Origin: Microvelia longipes
Taxonomy: Eukaryota > Arthropoda > Insecta > Hemiptera > Veliidae
Reading direction: 5' to 3'
Length of the DNA stretch: 64,000 nucleotides
Assembly (NCBI GenBank): GCA_018340805.1
Contig: JACMZG010001863.1
Location: 29,531,654-29,595,653 of the forward strand
In this document: one piece after another, positions 19,383 to 31,500 of the stretch
How the letters are laid out: the number at the start of each line of letters is the position of its first letter
Numbering within the stretch: position 1 is the first letter of the stretch
The notes under the pieces: generated by a model
The model's database searches: none
What the model saw: only the letters and a program-made list of their open reading frames with translations
Told to the model about the DNA's origin: nothing
Made by a program: the position numbers and the translations under genes

Positions 19383-20185
19383 TTTTTACTTTTCCTCGTT
19401 AAAACTGTAGTTATAGGAAAATTATTGTGTTTGCTAAATAATACGAAACCGGGAAGTCGACGAAATTATCAGTTTCAGTTGTTTTAAGGCCTCCTGAGAC
19501 AGACACAAAGTTGTCTATCTGAATGTGTGTTTGTGTGTGTCTGTTATAATCGTAACTCCCAGAGTATTTATGCTAAAGAGTTAAAGCTTGGATACAAATC
19601 AATCTATAGGTGTAGTTGTGCAATTTGGAAAATATTTTTATGACGTCATTAACCTGCAATAATGACGTAGCAAAGATTTCGAAAATGAATCCTTGAGATT
19701 TGGCACGCATGTGGCTATGTAAAAGGCTGACATATGTACCATGTTTCATCTCATTATCAGAATAAGTTCAATTTTTATCAGAGACATGCGTACGTTTTTA
19801 AAAAAAATTAAAATCCGAAAATAACCTGATTGAGTGGAAGTTTGGTTAAGTATTCACCGTCACGTAATAAATAGAGATACTAAGTTTCGTTTTAATACGA
19901 TAAGTATCTCCATGACTTATGTTGGATCTTAAAAGTTAAGCAGCATTGAGCTTAGTCAGTGCCTGGATGAGAGACCCCTGGGAATGAAAGGTATTTCATT
20001 TCCAGGTATTTAGTATGTGCTATGAGAACGAGCGAAGTGAGCCCCAAGATGTATGATTTATTATAGTATAAATAAAATGACATGTATTTTCTGAGGTCGA
20101 GCGAAGCGAGTTCAAAGTAGGAGGTGAGCATAGGGAATCTGATGTGATGAGAAAAGTTCCGAGGTACCCCGTACTGGATTTTCAA
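19383..20185 (+). mobile_element. 5S-module repeat, near full-length, downstream of exon copy 1
   Basis: Plus orientation, opposite to the copy at 17605, so the neuropeptide exon sits between inverted copies. The 5S module is GTTAAGCAGCATTGAGC, GTCAGTGCCTGGATGAGAGA, CCCCTGGGAATG at about 19934-19985. The tail is GAGCGAAGCGAGTTCAAAGT, then TTCCGAGGTACCCCGTAC. Confidence 0.85.
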
Positions 20186-20659
20186 TTTTGATTTTGAATC
20201 AAAAAATTTAAAAGGACAATAAAATTTACATTCTCATTATGTTTTCCGTACTTAATAGAGTACGTGTATTCAACCTCAATCGAAGAATTGTTTTAAAGTT
20301 TACAAAGTTATCTAAGTTATCTATAATCATTATTGCGGGTTAATGACGTATTACAAATTTAATTAAGTTCAGTGCATTGAAGGTTGATTTTTGTAGCAAA
20401 ATTCAATTTGATCCGAAAAGTAGTCGAAAGTTATCGTGTGCCATAGAAACGTTTACAACATTTTTGAATGATGTTGCTTCTCTTACTTCCGATGTTTCTT
20501 CCTAGTGCTGCAAGAATCTGGCGTTTTATTTTTGCAACGGATGTTAATTTTATACTTTTCTCATCCAAACTTTGTTATTCGATAAGGTTGTATTTTATCT
20601 CTTGAAAAAACAAAAATTGAAAAAAAAATCAGCGTGATAAACATAGAAGACTATGTTTA

Positions 20660-20681
20660 TCATAGTATATATATAATATAT

Positions 20682-20724
<43 letters not shown>

Positions 20725-20770
20725 TTTGTGTGTGTGTGTGTATGTATGATGTATGTATAATATATAAACC
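20660..20770. repeat. (TA)n/(TG)n microsatellite
   Basis: TA runs followed by TGTGTGTG. Confidence 0.95.
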
Positions 20771-20936
20771 ACAACAATGTACAATGTATATATATTTCTG
20801 ATCAGTGCATGAGTCCCCCTTAAAAATAACACCTCCCCATATGAAGCCAAAAGTATAAGCACAATTTTCAAGAATTTAAGACTGGACTTTAAACAGATCA
20901 TTTGATCAGTCAAACCAACAGTTTAAAATCAAAGTT

Positions 20937-21066
20937 GATCGAAGAATCAGCTACCGTCGATACTTGCTGTTGGATATAAATATCCCTGGACCGGTTTCGG
21001 CATAACGCCATCATCAGCAGGCGGGGCAACACCCGAGCTCTCAACTAATACAACCTTTTTAATTTT
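20937..21066 (+). mobile_element. 130-bp insertion unique to duplication copy 1
   Basis: Absent from the matching point of copy 2 (about 24836). Flanked by AGTT on both sides (20933-20936, 21067-21070), which may be a target duplication. Contains GAATCAGCTACCGTCGATAC, CTTGCTGTTGGATATAAAT and GACCGGTTTCGGC. It belongs to the short dispersed family at 455, 36600 and 60190. It shows the family moved after the duplication, if the duplication is real. Confidence 0.65.
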
Positions 21067-21198
21067 AGTTGTTTGATTTTCATTAGCCTAAAATACAGTC
21101 CTTAACTAAATTAGGCCTACAAGATTAAGATTAAACTTTCAAATTGAATTATCTATTAATATCATGAGTATATTATTTCATTGTTTTATCATTTTTAG

Positions 21199-21257
21199 GA
21201 AAGAAAAGTTACAAAGACTTGGATAAAAGAAGATTACCACAAGTTAATCTGTACTGA
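21199..21257 (+). CDS. Candidate terminal exon of the neuropeptide gene, copy 1
   Basis: After the acceptor CATTTTTAG the frame continues from the phase-1 end of exon 19022: G|GA AAG AAA gives TGKKSYKDLDKRR, then LPQVNLY and TGA. A Gly-Lys-Lys at the junction would be an amidation/cleavage signal. The downstream part differs in frame from copy 2 because of small indels, so the true C-terminus is uncertain. Confidence 0.5.
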
Positions 21258-22043
21258 TGATTCGCCTTTTAGGAGACACGTACTACAAAATTATTTATTT
21301 TTGTTAATTTATCTAAAGCAATAGTAAAGTAGACTTTTAAAAAAGTTATTGGGTGTATAATATAACACTTTTTGGTTTCTCAACTTTATTTTCATAAATT
21401 TAGGGCCTCTTTAATGAAGATAGTGTCTATAGTCTTTAATATATTTATTGCAAAACAAAATTAATGATTGACGAAATATATGTATAGAAAATAATGGAAA
21501 CACTAATTATCTATGAAGTAAATGTATAAAGAAATAATTAATTCATATGAGCGTCTACGTGATATATTAAAATTTTTCACTATGTTATTGGCTTTTTGAG
21601 CGAATTAATTCAGTTTAAAGTTATAATTTTATTTTTATGGAAACGAATTATAACAAAAAACATAAAAATATCATGATATATTGTAAAATTTAATTTTATT
21701 GATTTATGAAGACATTTAAATTTCATTTAGACTGATAAAATTTATGTGTTGTAACTGAATTTCGTGTGTAACTCAATAGATATTTTGAGATTGGCATAAA
21801 ATTAAGATATTTACTAGCAGGAAAAATGCATATTAAGTTTATTGCTATCGATAACATTCTTAAATAATCACGATTTATTAACTCAGATCATTTATTCCAT
21901 TCTAAGGTAGTAAAAATTGTGGTTCCAAGAAAAAGTAAATATTCAACATGTTATTGAAATCAGTAATGTGTTTTATCGCTTTAAAATTTATTTTGGACAT
22001 TTTGTAGCTTGTTTAGCTGCATAATACCAAAGCGTATAACTAA

Positions 22044-22045
<2 letters not shown>

Positions 22046-22142
<97 letters not shown>

Positions 22143-22194
22143 ATATATATAATATATAATATATATATATATATATAAATATATATATATATAT

Positions 22195-22225
<31 letters not shown>

Positions 22226-22232
22226 ATATATC
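22046..22232. repeat. (TA)n microsatellite
   Basis: Long near-pure TA tract in duplication copy 1; the counterpart is at 25817-25960. The open frames across it are composed of Ile/Tyr only. Confidence 0.97.
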
Positions 22233-22519
22233 TGTTCCTTGGGCAGCAATCAACATAATCGTACATGAAATGATCTCATTGCGGTAATATTTTCAAACTG
22301 ACAAACTCTTAATACAATCAATGAAATAAAGAATGTAAAAAATATATTAAAGTTCAATTATTTAGAACAGAAAATGAAGTAAAGCTGTAATAGATGTAGA
22401 ATTAATTTATTAAACTATTCGTAATAAATAGACTTTTATGAACAATTTCACCTAGTTATTTATTTATTTTTATGATTTCAAAAGATATTATTTATCACAA
22501 TGTAATGATATTGCAATCT

Positions 22520-22750
22520 ACAACTACAGCGGTAGATTGCTCTTCGTACAAAGTTTCAACTCTCTAGCATAAATACACTGGGAGCTACGATTATAACAAA
22601 CACATACAGACAGACAACTTTGCTAAAACCATTCAGGAGGTCTTAAATACACCTGAAACGAATAATTCCGGTTACATCCCGGTTTCGGATTTTTTTTTGC
22701 AAACACAATACGTTTCCTATATACCTACGGTATAAATGAGGAAAAGTAAA
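22520..22750 (-). repeat. 5S-module repeat, truncated by the duplication breakpoint
   Basis: Carries the same right-hand 230 bp as the copy at 17605-18425, cut at the duplication junction. Confidence 0.8.
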
Positions 22751-23353
22751 AAGTCGATCAAACAACAGAAAAAAACTAAAAAAAAAGACGGCTTTGTAAA
22801 TAATACATAATGATAAATACTACACATAATAATACAAAAATGTGAAACAATAATGTAAAGATGTAACAAAATAAATATAATCGTATAAAGGGTGAAGATA
22901 AATAGATTTATATACAGGATGAAAATAAATTTTAAAAAAATACAAAAGTGAACAAAAATAAAATAAAAATCTTGGATTTGGTGCGAGGATCAAATGAAAC
23001 GTTTCCCTTACAGGGTTTGCTGTCCTTATTTAGATCCACGCCTAATATTTGTCAGGACTATAGTAACCCTAGATAAAGCTTACATCGATACTCGGATCTT
23101 GGATGGTAAGCATTAAGTAAAATTCATTTATCATAAAGAGTTCAAGTGTTGAAGGAAAATATAAATTCTAAAATCATTACTGTAACTTGTGCAAGCTAGT
23201 ATTCGTATAGTACTCGGTTTGTGGAATAAATTTAAAATTATACCAATAGAGAACAAGTCGATCTATATAGATTCGCTATCGAAACGTTTTTACCTTTCTT
23301 CTCACCGAATCAAGAATTTAAGTAACAATTAATTATGTATTTTATTCTCTCAG

Positions 23354-23545
23354 AACCAAGAGGATTAGAATTTCTAGCAAGAAGAGTTATCCGTTCTGGT
23401 CCAGTTAGATGTTCAGGTAGCTTGCTAGATTTGCCGGGATGTTCTGATCAAGGAGGCAAGAGAACCGTAGGTACGGAGTTCTTGGGCAAAAGAGCAAGCA
23501 GCAGACTTCTAGATATTACTACACTTACTTCACGTTCTTTCACAG
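23354..23545 (+). CDS. EFLamide-type (TRH-ortholog) neuropeptide precursor exon, copy 2
   Basis: 192 nt, 64 codons, phase 1 at both ends, between TATTCTCTCAG and CACAG|GTTCGT. It encodes GGKR-TVGTEFL-GKR: a peptide bounded by dibasic sites and followed by the Gly amide donor, predicting TVGTEFLamide. Upstream is a second, altered repeat GLEFL-ARR, where Ala replaces the Gly so no amide would form. EFLamides (GSEFLamide-type peptides of crustaceans and mites, a single-copy gene in some insects) are the arthropod orthologs of thyrotropin-releasing hormone. The exon end RSFTG joins GKK of the next exon at 24973. The signal-peptide exon is not located. A chance ORF with such motifs is possible but the splice signals and symmetrical phase argue against it. 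Confidence 0.7.
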
Positions 23546-23711
23546 GTTCGTAATTGCATAGTGTAAATATTTAAATAGTAGATAGTAATGAAATCGCAAA
23601 TCGAACCAGACTATTTGGTACAGCTATCATTGTGGTATGTGGCTGTGATTACAAATAACCATATATTCTATGAAATTTAACCTTAGAATGTTGTTCATTT
23701 ACTAAAATTTA

Positions 23712-24395
23712 GTTCTTTTTACTTTTCCTCGTTAAAACTGTAGGTATCGGAAAATTATTGTGTTTGCTAAATAATACGAAACCGGGAAGTCAACGAAATT
23801 ATCAGTTTCAGTTGTTTTAAGGCCTCCTGAGACAGACACAAAGTTGTCTATCTGAATGTGTGTTTGTGTGTGTCTGTTATAATCGTAACTCCCAGAGTAT
23901 TTATGCTAAAGAGTTAAAGCTTTGGATACAAATCAATCTATAGGTGTAGTTGTGCAATTTGGAAAATATTTTTATGACGTCATTAACCTGCAATAATGAC
24001 GTAGCAAAGATTTCGAAAATGAATCCTTGAGATTTGGCACGCATGTAGCTATGTAAAAGGCTATGACATATATTCCATGTTTCATCTCATTATCAGAATT
24101 AGTTCAATTTTTATTAAAGACATGCGTACGTTTTTTTAAAAAAAATTAAATAATCCGAAAATAATCTAATTGAGTTGAAATTTGGTAAAGTATTCACCGT
24201 CACGTAATAAATAGAGATACTAAGTTTCGTTTTAATACGATAAGTATCTCCATGACTTTTGTTGGATCTTAAAAGTTAAGCACATTGAGCTTGGTCAGTG
24301 CCTGGATGAGAGACCCCTGGGAATGAAAGGTATTTCATTTCCAGGTATTCACTATGTACCATGTGAACGAGCAAAGTGAGCCCGAAGATATATAT
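23712..24395 (+). mobile_element. 5S-module repeat in duplication copy 2, 3' truncated
   Basis: Duplicate of 19383-20185 up to GAACGAGCAAAGTGAGCCCG, where it breaks into TA repeats. The 5S module has lost a base (AAGTTAAGCACATTGAGC). Confidence 0.8.
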
Positions 24396-24414
24396 TATAT
24401 ATATATATATATAT

Positions 24415-24470
<56 letters not shown>
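24386..24470. repeat. (TA)n microsatellite
   Basis: TA tract abutting the hairpin element at 24473; a second TA tract follows it at 24607-24675. Confidence 0.95.
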
Positions 24471-24472
<2 letters not shown>

Positions 24473-24475
<3 letters not shown>

Positions 24476-24601
24476 GAGATTTTTGTTCCTAGTAACGTTT
24501 TCCAAAATGAAGATGTTGCGCAGGTAAAGTTAGGATTTGACGGATATCTAGCTGCGCAACATCTTCATTTTGGAAACGTTACTAGGAATAAAAATCTCGT
24601 T
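24473..24601. mobile_element. Hairpin element, about 50-bp near-perfect arms, inside a TA microsatellite
   Basis: The left arm starts ACGAGATTTTTGTTCCTAGT and the right arm is its complement (ACTAGGAATAAAAATCTCGT), around a 26-bp loop. Present only in duplication copy 2. Looks like a small MITE landed in TA repeats; a target duplication cannot be told from the surrounding TA DNA. Confidence 0.75.
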
Positions 24602-24620
24602 TGTATGTATATATAATTAT

Positions 24621-24664
<44 letters not shown>

Positions 24665-24972
24665 TATATATATAAACCTATAAACCTATAAACACAATAA
24701 TGTATATATATTCTGATCAGTGAGTCCCCCTTAAAAATAACACCCACATATGAAGCCAAAATATAAGCAAAACCAAGAATTTAAGACTGGACTTTAAAGA
24801 GATCATTAGATTAGTCAAACCAAAAGTTTAAAAACAAAGTTAGTTGTGTGATTTTGATTAGCCTAAAATACAGTCCTTAACTAAATTAGGCCTAGAAGAT
24901 TAAGATTAAACTTTCAAATTGAATTATCTATTTATATCATGAGTATATTATTTCATTGTTTTCTCATTTTAG

Positions 24973-25082
24973 GAAAGAAAAGTTACAAAGACTTGGATAA
25001 AGAAGATACCACAAAGTTAATCTGTACTGATGATTCGCCTTTTAGGAGACACGTACTAAAAATTATTTTATTTTTTTGTTAA
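24973..25082 (+). CDS. Candidate terminal exon of the neuropeptide gene, copy 2
   Basis: The acceptor TTCTCATTTTAG is followed by G|GA AAG AAA, continuing exon 23354 in frame: TGKKSYKDLDKEDTTK, then DDSPFRRHVLK and a stop at 25080. The Gly-Lys-Lys and Arg-Arg sites fit a prohormone. Spliced to the previous exon it gives about 101 codons without a start. The last residues are T-rich and may show that the real frame ends earlier. Confidence 0.5.
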
Positions 25083-25816
25083 TTTATCTAAAGCAATAGT
25101 AAAGTAGACTTTTAAAAAAAGATATTGGGTGTATAATATAACACTTTTTGGTTTCTCAACTTTATTTTCATAAATTCAGGGCCTCTTTAATGAAGATAGT
25201 GTCTATAGTCTTTAATATATTTAATGCAAAACAAAATTAGTGATTGACGAAATAATGTATAGAAAAAATGGAAAAGACTAATTAATCTATGAAGTAAATG
25301 TATAAAAATATAATTCATATGAGCGTCTACGTGATATTAAAATTTTCACTATGTTATTGGCTTTTTGAGCGAATTAATTCAGTTTAAAGTTATAATTTTA
25401 TTTTTATGGAAACGAATTATAACAAAAAACATAAAAATATCATGATATATTGTAAAATTTAATTTTATTGATTTATGAAGACATTTAAATTTTATTTAGA
25501 CTGATAAAATGTATGTGTTGTAACTGAATTTCGTGTGTAACTCAATAGATATTTTGAGATTGGCATAAAATTAAGATATTTACTAGCAGGAAAAATGCAT
25601 ATTAAGTTTATTGCTATCGATAACATTCTTAAATAATCACGATTTATAACTCAGATCATTTATTCCATTCTAAGGTAGTAAAAATTGTGGTTCCAAGAAA
25701 AAGTAAATATTCAACATGTTATTGAAATCAGTAATGTGTTTTATCGCTTTAAAATTTATTTTATGGACATTTTGTAGCTTGTTTAGCTGCATAATACCAA
25801 AGCGTATAACTAATGA

Positions 25817-25962
<146 letters not shown>

Positions 25963-26217
25963 TTGCAGCATGAAATGATCTCATTGCGGTAAATATTTTC
26001 AACTGACAACTCTTAATACAATCAATGAAATAAAGAATGTAAAAATATATTAAAGTTCAATTATTTAGAACAGAAAATGAAAGTAAAGCTGTAATAGATG
26101 TAGAATAATTTAATTTATTAAACTATTTCGTAATAAATATAGACTTTTATGAACAATTTCACCTAGTTATTTATTTATTTTTATTTCAAAAGATATTTTT
26201 ATCACAATGTAATGATA

Positions 26218-27940
26218 CACGCTAAATCGATTATGATTTGAAAGTAAATAACGCTTGTTGTCTGGTTTAACTGTTTTTAAATTGAGAGAGTTTTCAGAAG
26301 TGAAACATTTAAATGCAATAAATTTAAATAATTATTTTCTATAAATTTGTTTTTAATAATTTTATTTATAATAGAAAGGTATTGGTTTAATCTAAGAAGG
26401 ACATTTATGAATAAGCTAAAATGGTATTCGTTTCGCGCAAATCATGTTAAAATGGACATTTAATGCAAAAAACACTTAGACCGATTTAGGTGAGACATAT
26501 GGTGTTTATGACTGCATATGATTTTATATTAAATTGTAAAAACAATGATTGTTGCCTAAATTGAAAGAAAAAGAACTACAAGAAACCACTTGCCAGGTTT
26601 GTACTGCTTTGATTTATTTTATCTCTGGTCCGTATAATTGTCAATCACCGAACAGGTATCACAACTAGTTTGTTGTGATTCATACTCCATCTTAGATAAA
26701 AGCTTATGTTATGTTATTATATTCATAGTTATTCTAAAAGTTAAGCTAGCAAAATGTTTTCTGGCAAAACGTCGCCGTCTATAGTCATTGCTATAGATGG
26801 CATATAAGTTTAGGTATACAAATAAAAATACATCTGGTTCTGAGCTAAATAAAGTAGCACAACTGCGTGTCTGATCGACTGTTTAGGATCTAATAAATTG
26901 AGAGACTCTTTGAGACGCAGGAAGTACGTAAGCGTATTGTGGCAATTTGATGATTCTTCGTATTAAATATGTTTCTAATTCTTTTCCTCTGATAGTAGTA
27001 GAATTGCTAGCGTTGGACCAGGAGATGATAAAGCAACGTATAGGTTGAATTATCTAGGAGTTTAGTTCAAAGTCCTTGGTTTACTTAAGCAATAAAAGAG
27101 GAATTATTTTTTCCTAAAATGCTTTATCCTTTACAAACATTTAAACAATAACTAGTTAAAATGATATCCATTTTATGTTAGCTTAGTTCCATATGTTCAA
27201 ACAAAACATCTTACTCATATAAATACCAAGTATGCAGGAAATCCTTATATTTTTGATCTACCAGTATGAAGTTAAATTCCATTGGATCATCCAATACCGC
27301 ACCCATGAACTCTTCAAGAAATATGTCCTTTATGAAACTTCATTCAATACTTAATGTGGGTGACTTAGTCATAGTGTGGTACCTTGTTTGGACTTCATCA
27401 AGGACCTGCTGTTATACAAATAAATATAGAGGGGAGCTTTTCTATACATAGCCCACACCGAGGTGCTATCTGGACTCTTCATGTCTTTTCTACCCCACTT
27501 CTTTACCCTCTCCATCATGTGTATTCACTTAATACTTTTTTCAGGCTAGTTTACATCCTGCCCTTCTTCTGTGAATTCGTACTATAAGTTAACTATCTCA
27601 AATAGACCGCGTTTCCCTCCAAAATTGAAATAAACTTTCGGATAACTCGAGATTTTCCAGTTTTGTGTATCTTCGAATCAGAGAAAACTTAGTGAGTTAT
27701 AATTTAACTTTTGTTATTACTATTGTTAAAGTAAGAGCTATTTAAATTCATTGCACTGTTACTTATATTTAGCATGAAGCACCAATAAGTCAAGACATTT
27801 AAAAGTTGTAAATAATAATTAATAATACAATTTATGGATTATTTTTAAAACAGAAAAAGAAGGCATTCAGTAAAATTACATGAAAGGAATAATAAGACAT
27901 CTATATATACTTTAATTTGACCTATCTTTAGATTAAGAAT
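26218..27940. other. Single-copy-looking stretch, no secure gene
   Basis: 27266-27600 is less AT-rich and has overlapping short plus frames, one with PAVIQINIEGS, faintly like the start of a LINE endonuclease. Without the following QETH motif I do not call it. The rest is AT-rich intergenic or intronic DNA. Confidence 0.3.
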
Positions 27941-28005
27941 AAATTTATTCACAAACATTTAGGTGAAATCTAGGTTTTGGATTTTTAGTGCGAACGAAGT
28001 AGTGC

Positions 28006-28085
28006 TAAATCACTACTTCGTTTAAGTTTAGGTTTCACTTAACTTTTCTGTAAGTAGATGCATTGGTAAACCAACGTATCTACTT
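28006..28085. repeat. Two short hairpins
   Basis: CGAAGTAGTG facing CACTACTTCG (loop CTAAAT, about 28002-28020), then CTGTAAGTAGAT facing ATCTACTTACAG (about 28049-28089). Perfect 10- and 12-bp stems. Confidence 0.75.
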
Positions 28086-28837
28086 ACAGATTACAGGCGG
28101 GAAATGTAAATATTTCGAAACCTAAATCTAAGTGGCCTCATAGGAATTATTGATCCTTTTGTATTAATTCACGTTTGTGATCTGATGTGTTTCTTTAGAT
28201 CTCAAAAACCACGTGAAACATATGAGCGTGTCTTTATCTTATATATCGAACTCTCAAACACATTGAGAGTTCGTATTAATGTTTTAGAAGCGAGAAAGTA
28301 TGTAAAAAGGATGTGTGTTAAATAACTTAGTAGATACATTTTGTATAATTAATTCCATACCAATCACTTAAAGTTTACTTATAAAATTTTATTAAATTTT
28401 GGCGCCCAGAATTGGGTTCTGTGCGCCATGGATTTAATGTTTAATTTCTTCACGAATATTACAAGTAAAATGCGGTAATAACAATAAGACAACTGCTGCG
28501 GTTCTTGATATAAAATTATAATGATCATATCAACTCGGAGTCGGGAGTCATACGTGTCAAATAAAGCGTAGGACGAGCTACGTAATAATACCAAGTAGGC
28601 GGTTAAATAATTAGAAATCAAGTCAGCTGGTTCGAGTACCAATAAGCCAAGGACAGATTCAAAACAATTTTGTCCATTTCTTAATCATATCAAATACAAG
28701 CGTAGGTTTTAAATAAATGTGTGTTTTCCATTGCATGATTTAAAAATCAACAAATCTTTCTTGACAGAAAAATGAGCAGTGGAGTTACCGCTAAAACAAG
28801 AAACAATACCAAGCAACCTTTATAAAATAAAGATAGA

Positions 28838-29475
28838 AATCGGGTGAAGGGTACCTCAACGAGGAACGTTTCCTCTTTACGTTCCTCGCAATCGAAATTT
28901 CTTCGATCGTCCTCTGACAGTGAACGATACAATCTTTTTATTCCGTCACAATGAATATATTCGTCTTATTGGGTTATCCATTCAGACAGAACAAAACCGT
29001 AGATATACTTGTCGTAAAGGTATGCATTTGTACTAAATTTCAACTCGATGGGATTACTTTTCGATTTTAAACATTTTTTTAAAAAACGTACACCAATCAT
29101 TTTATGAAAATTGAACTTATGCTGATGAAGAGATAAAACTAAGTACATTTTTGGTGTTAAATATGATAACAGGCGAGCGTAATCTCAAATTGATCGCATC
29201 ATTTTTCTGCGTTTTATCAATTTTCGAAATTTTTGGTAAGTCTTTATTGCCAGTTAATGGCTTCATAAAAACATATTTTCCGAATAGCACAACTACCCCT
29301 TAAGATTGATTATTGCATGAAGTTTCAACTCTTAAGCATAAATACACTGGGAGCTACGTAAACAGACACACACACACTTACAGACAAACAACTTTGTAAA
29401 ACCCATTCAGGGGGTTTTAAATACTAACACAATACATTTCAATATATCTGCGGTATAAATTTGGAAAAGTAAAAA
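28838..29475 (-). mobile_element. 5S-module repeat with most of the 5S module deleted
   Basis: Family ends are present (GGTGAAGGGTACCTC, GCGGTATAAAT). The 5S module is reduced to the TTATCCATTCAGACAG scar beside ACCGTAGATATACTTG. Confidence 0.75.
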
Positions 29476-30325
29476 TGAGAATTACCGGATATAAAAATCA
29501 AATCTGATCTTTACTTTGTATCAATTAATGGTTATGAAATATTTAAATGTTCAGAATCTTGGTACGATTATTGTTAAAAAATTTCCTTTGAAGTATTTTT
29601 TAGCGAATTAAAAAAAATAGGTGATGTAGTGTGGACCTGAAGTAGTGTGCAAAATCTGCTTTTAGATTCCTCTAATAACAAAAAAATGTTTACTTAAAAC
29701 GTCGCTAGGCAGACAGCTTTATTTACCTCTAAAGTAAACTTGTCCTCTACCTAAACAACCAATTGACGTAACCAATTTTCAACCTTTTGTATCTGTTTTA
29801 AAACTATATAAGGTTTTTATTGATCTAAAGTTGGTATACTTGTTACTATTAACAATTGAAATTCAATGATAGATCACAATCTTTGATTTCAAATCGTCTT
29901 TATAGTCACAAAACTAAATAAGTTATGATTTATTAATGATTGACTAACAGCCAGCACATTTTAGCTGTAGCCTTTTGTAAAGAGGACAACAAGATGTTTC
30001 AAATGAGTATTTCAAAATAAATTTCAAGAAACAAGCTGGTTTAACCAGTTATGTAATAAATAATAGAACTTCCTTGCTATTTTAAGATAATTTGGCGTTA
30101 TTAAAGTTCAAAAGAATTTATTTAAAATAGGATCTTTTTATTTACTTCTCAGTGTATTTTTATACATAGGTGCACTGCTCACACAACGGTATTAACATAA
30201 ATACAAAGTTGATATATCAAGTAAAATCAAACATTAATAGAGTAATGGTTATTATTATATCCCTCTACTATATGAGTTCAGAGTATTCTAAAATGGAACC
30301 ATATCCATACACAAACATACATACA

Positions 30326-30378
30326 TAAACACACACACACACACACACACACCACACACACACACACCACACACACAC

Positions 30379-30439
<61 letters not shown>

Positions 30440-30460
30440 TAATATATATATATATATAAT
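30326..30460. repeat. (CA)n(TA)n microsatellite
   Basis: About 70 bp of CA repeats run into TA repeats. Confidence 0.95.
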
Positions 30461-30965
30461 CAAGTTCCTAGACGCTCTCTTTGTTTCGTACATACGAATA
30501 CGAATGTATGTTTTGATCGGAATGAATATCCCTGTATATCCTTATTTAATCCTTTTTTTGAAAAATTCGCACCAATCAAAAACAAAAAAAAATAATTTTT
30601 AAATAATAGGAAAAGTAAAAAGTATCTCGTTAGTATATTCATTGACTATCAAAGATTCGTAATTTCTTATTTGATAAACACGGTCGATATGGTTCAATAT
30701 TTTGCGATACGCTCGGCTGATTCAGATAGATTCTTTTTGACTATCACTTGTACATCATAGAGGTATCAAAACCTTATCACGAGTAATTAAAAAAACAACA
30801 GATGTATTGTAACTTTCCTGAAAAGTAGCTAGTTAGTTCAGTTATTCTTATTACATTCTTATAGATATAGTCTGAATGTATTTGAGCTTTAGTACACACA
30901 CGTCCTCTAATGTTTTAATTTTTAATGAATTAGTTAAATTAGTTGTACTAGCTCCTTAAAAAATA

Positions 30966-31500
30966 AAAACTGGGTACGGGGTACCTCGGAACTTTTCCTC
31001 AACACATCGGATTCGCTTCGCTTATCCTTCCTACTTCGGACTCGCTTTAATCGTTCTCAGTATTTACAATTCGTCTTATGTATACTGCAGAATCTCACTT
31101 GTCATATTAAAATAAAACTTATTTAATACATAATATACGTCTTATACATAGCTACATGCGTGTATAAGCGTGCCAAATCTCAATCTGATCGCATCATTTT
31201 TCAGCGTTTTATAATTTTTTAAAATTTTTGCTGAGTCATTATTGAGGTTTAATTAATTTATGAAAAAAATTCTTAATAGCACAACTACAGCGGTACGCTA
31301 ATTTTTGTACAAAGTTTGAACTCTAGCATAAATTCATTGAGCGCTTCGATGATAACAGACACACGCACATAGACAGACAGACAACTTTTTGAAAACCACT
31401 CAGGTGTTTTAAAAACACTTAAAACAGATAATTCCGGTTTCGAATTTTTTCGCAAACACAATACTTTTCCTATATACCTTCAGTATAAATGAGGAAATAG
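30966..31500 (-). mobile_element. 5S-module repeat, 5S module deleted
   Basis: Begins GGTACGGGGTACCTCGGAAC and ATTCGCTTCGCTTATCC, ends CCTTCAGTATAAATGAGG. The central 250 bp, including the 5S part, is missing, as in the 28838 copy. Confidence 0.8.

Larger units (their letters stand above)
18194..22510. repeat. Segmental tandem duplication, copy 1
   Basis: Aligns base by base with 22520-26217 except for two interior differences: a longer stretch at about 20044-20760 and a 130-bp insertion at 20937-21066. The left breakpoint falls inside the 5S-module repeat at 17605-18425. Copy 1 has many 1-base homopolymer losses relative to copy 2, which may be mutation or uncorrected sequencing error. It carries the frameshifted EFLamide exon and its terminal exon. 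Confidence 0.9.

Noticed and set aside
27266..27587. Overlapping open frames with PAVIQINIEG
   Set aside because: A faint resemblance to a LINE endonuclease start is not followed by the expected QETH or other catalytic motifs.
28398..28430. TGGCGCCCAGAATTGGG as an LTR-retrotransposon primer-binding site
   Set aside because: No LTR end or pol motifs nearby; the sequence is itself a small palindrome, so the match is weak.
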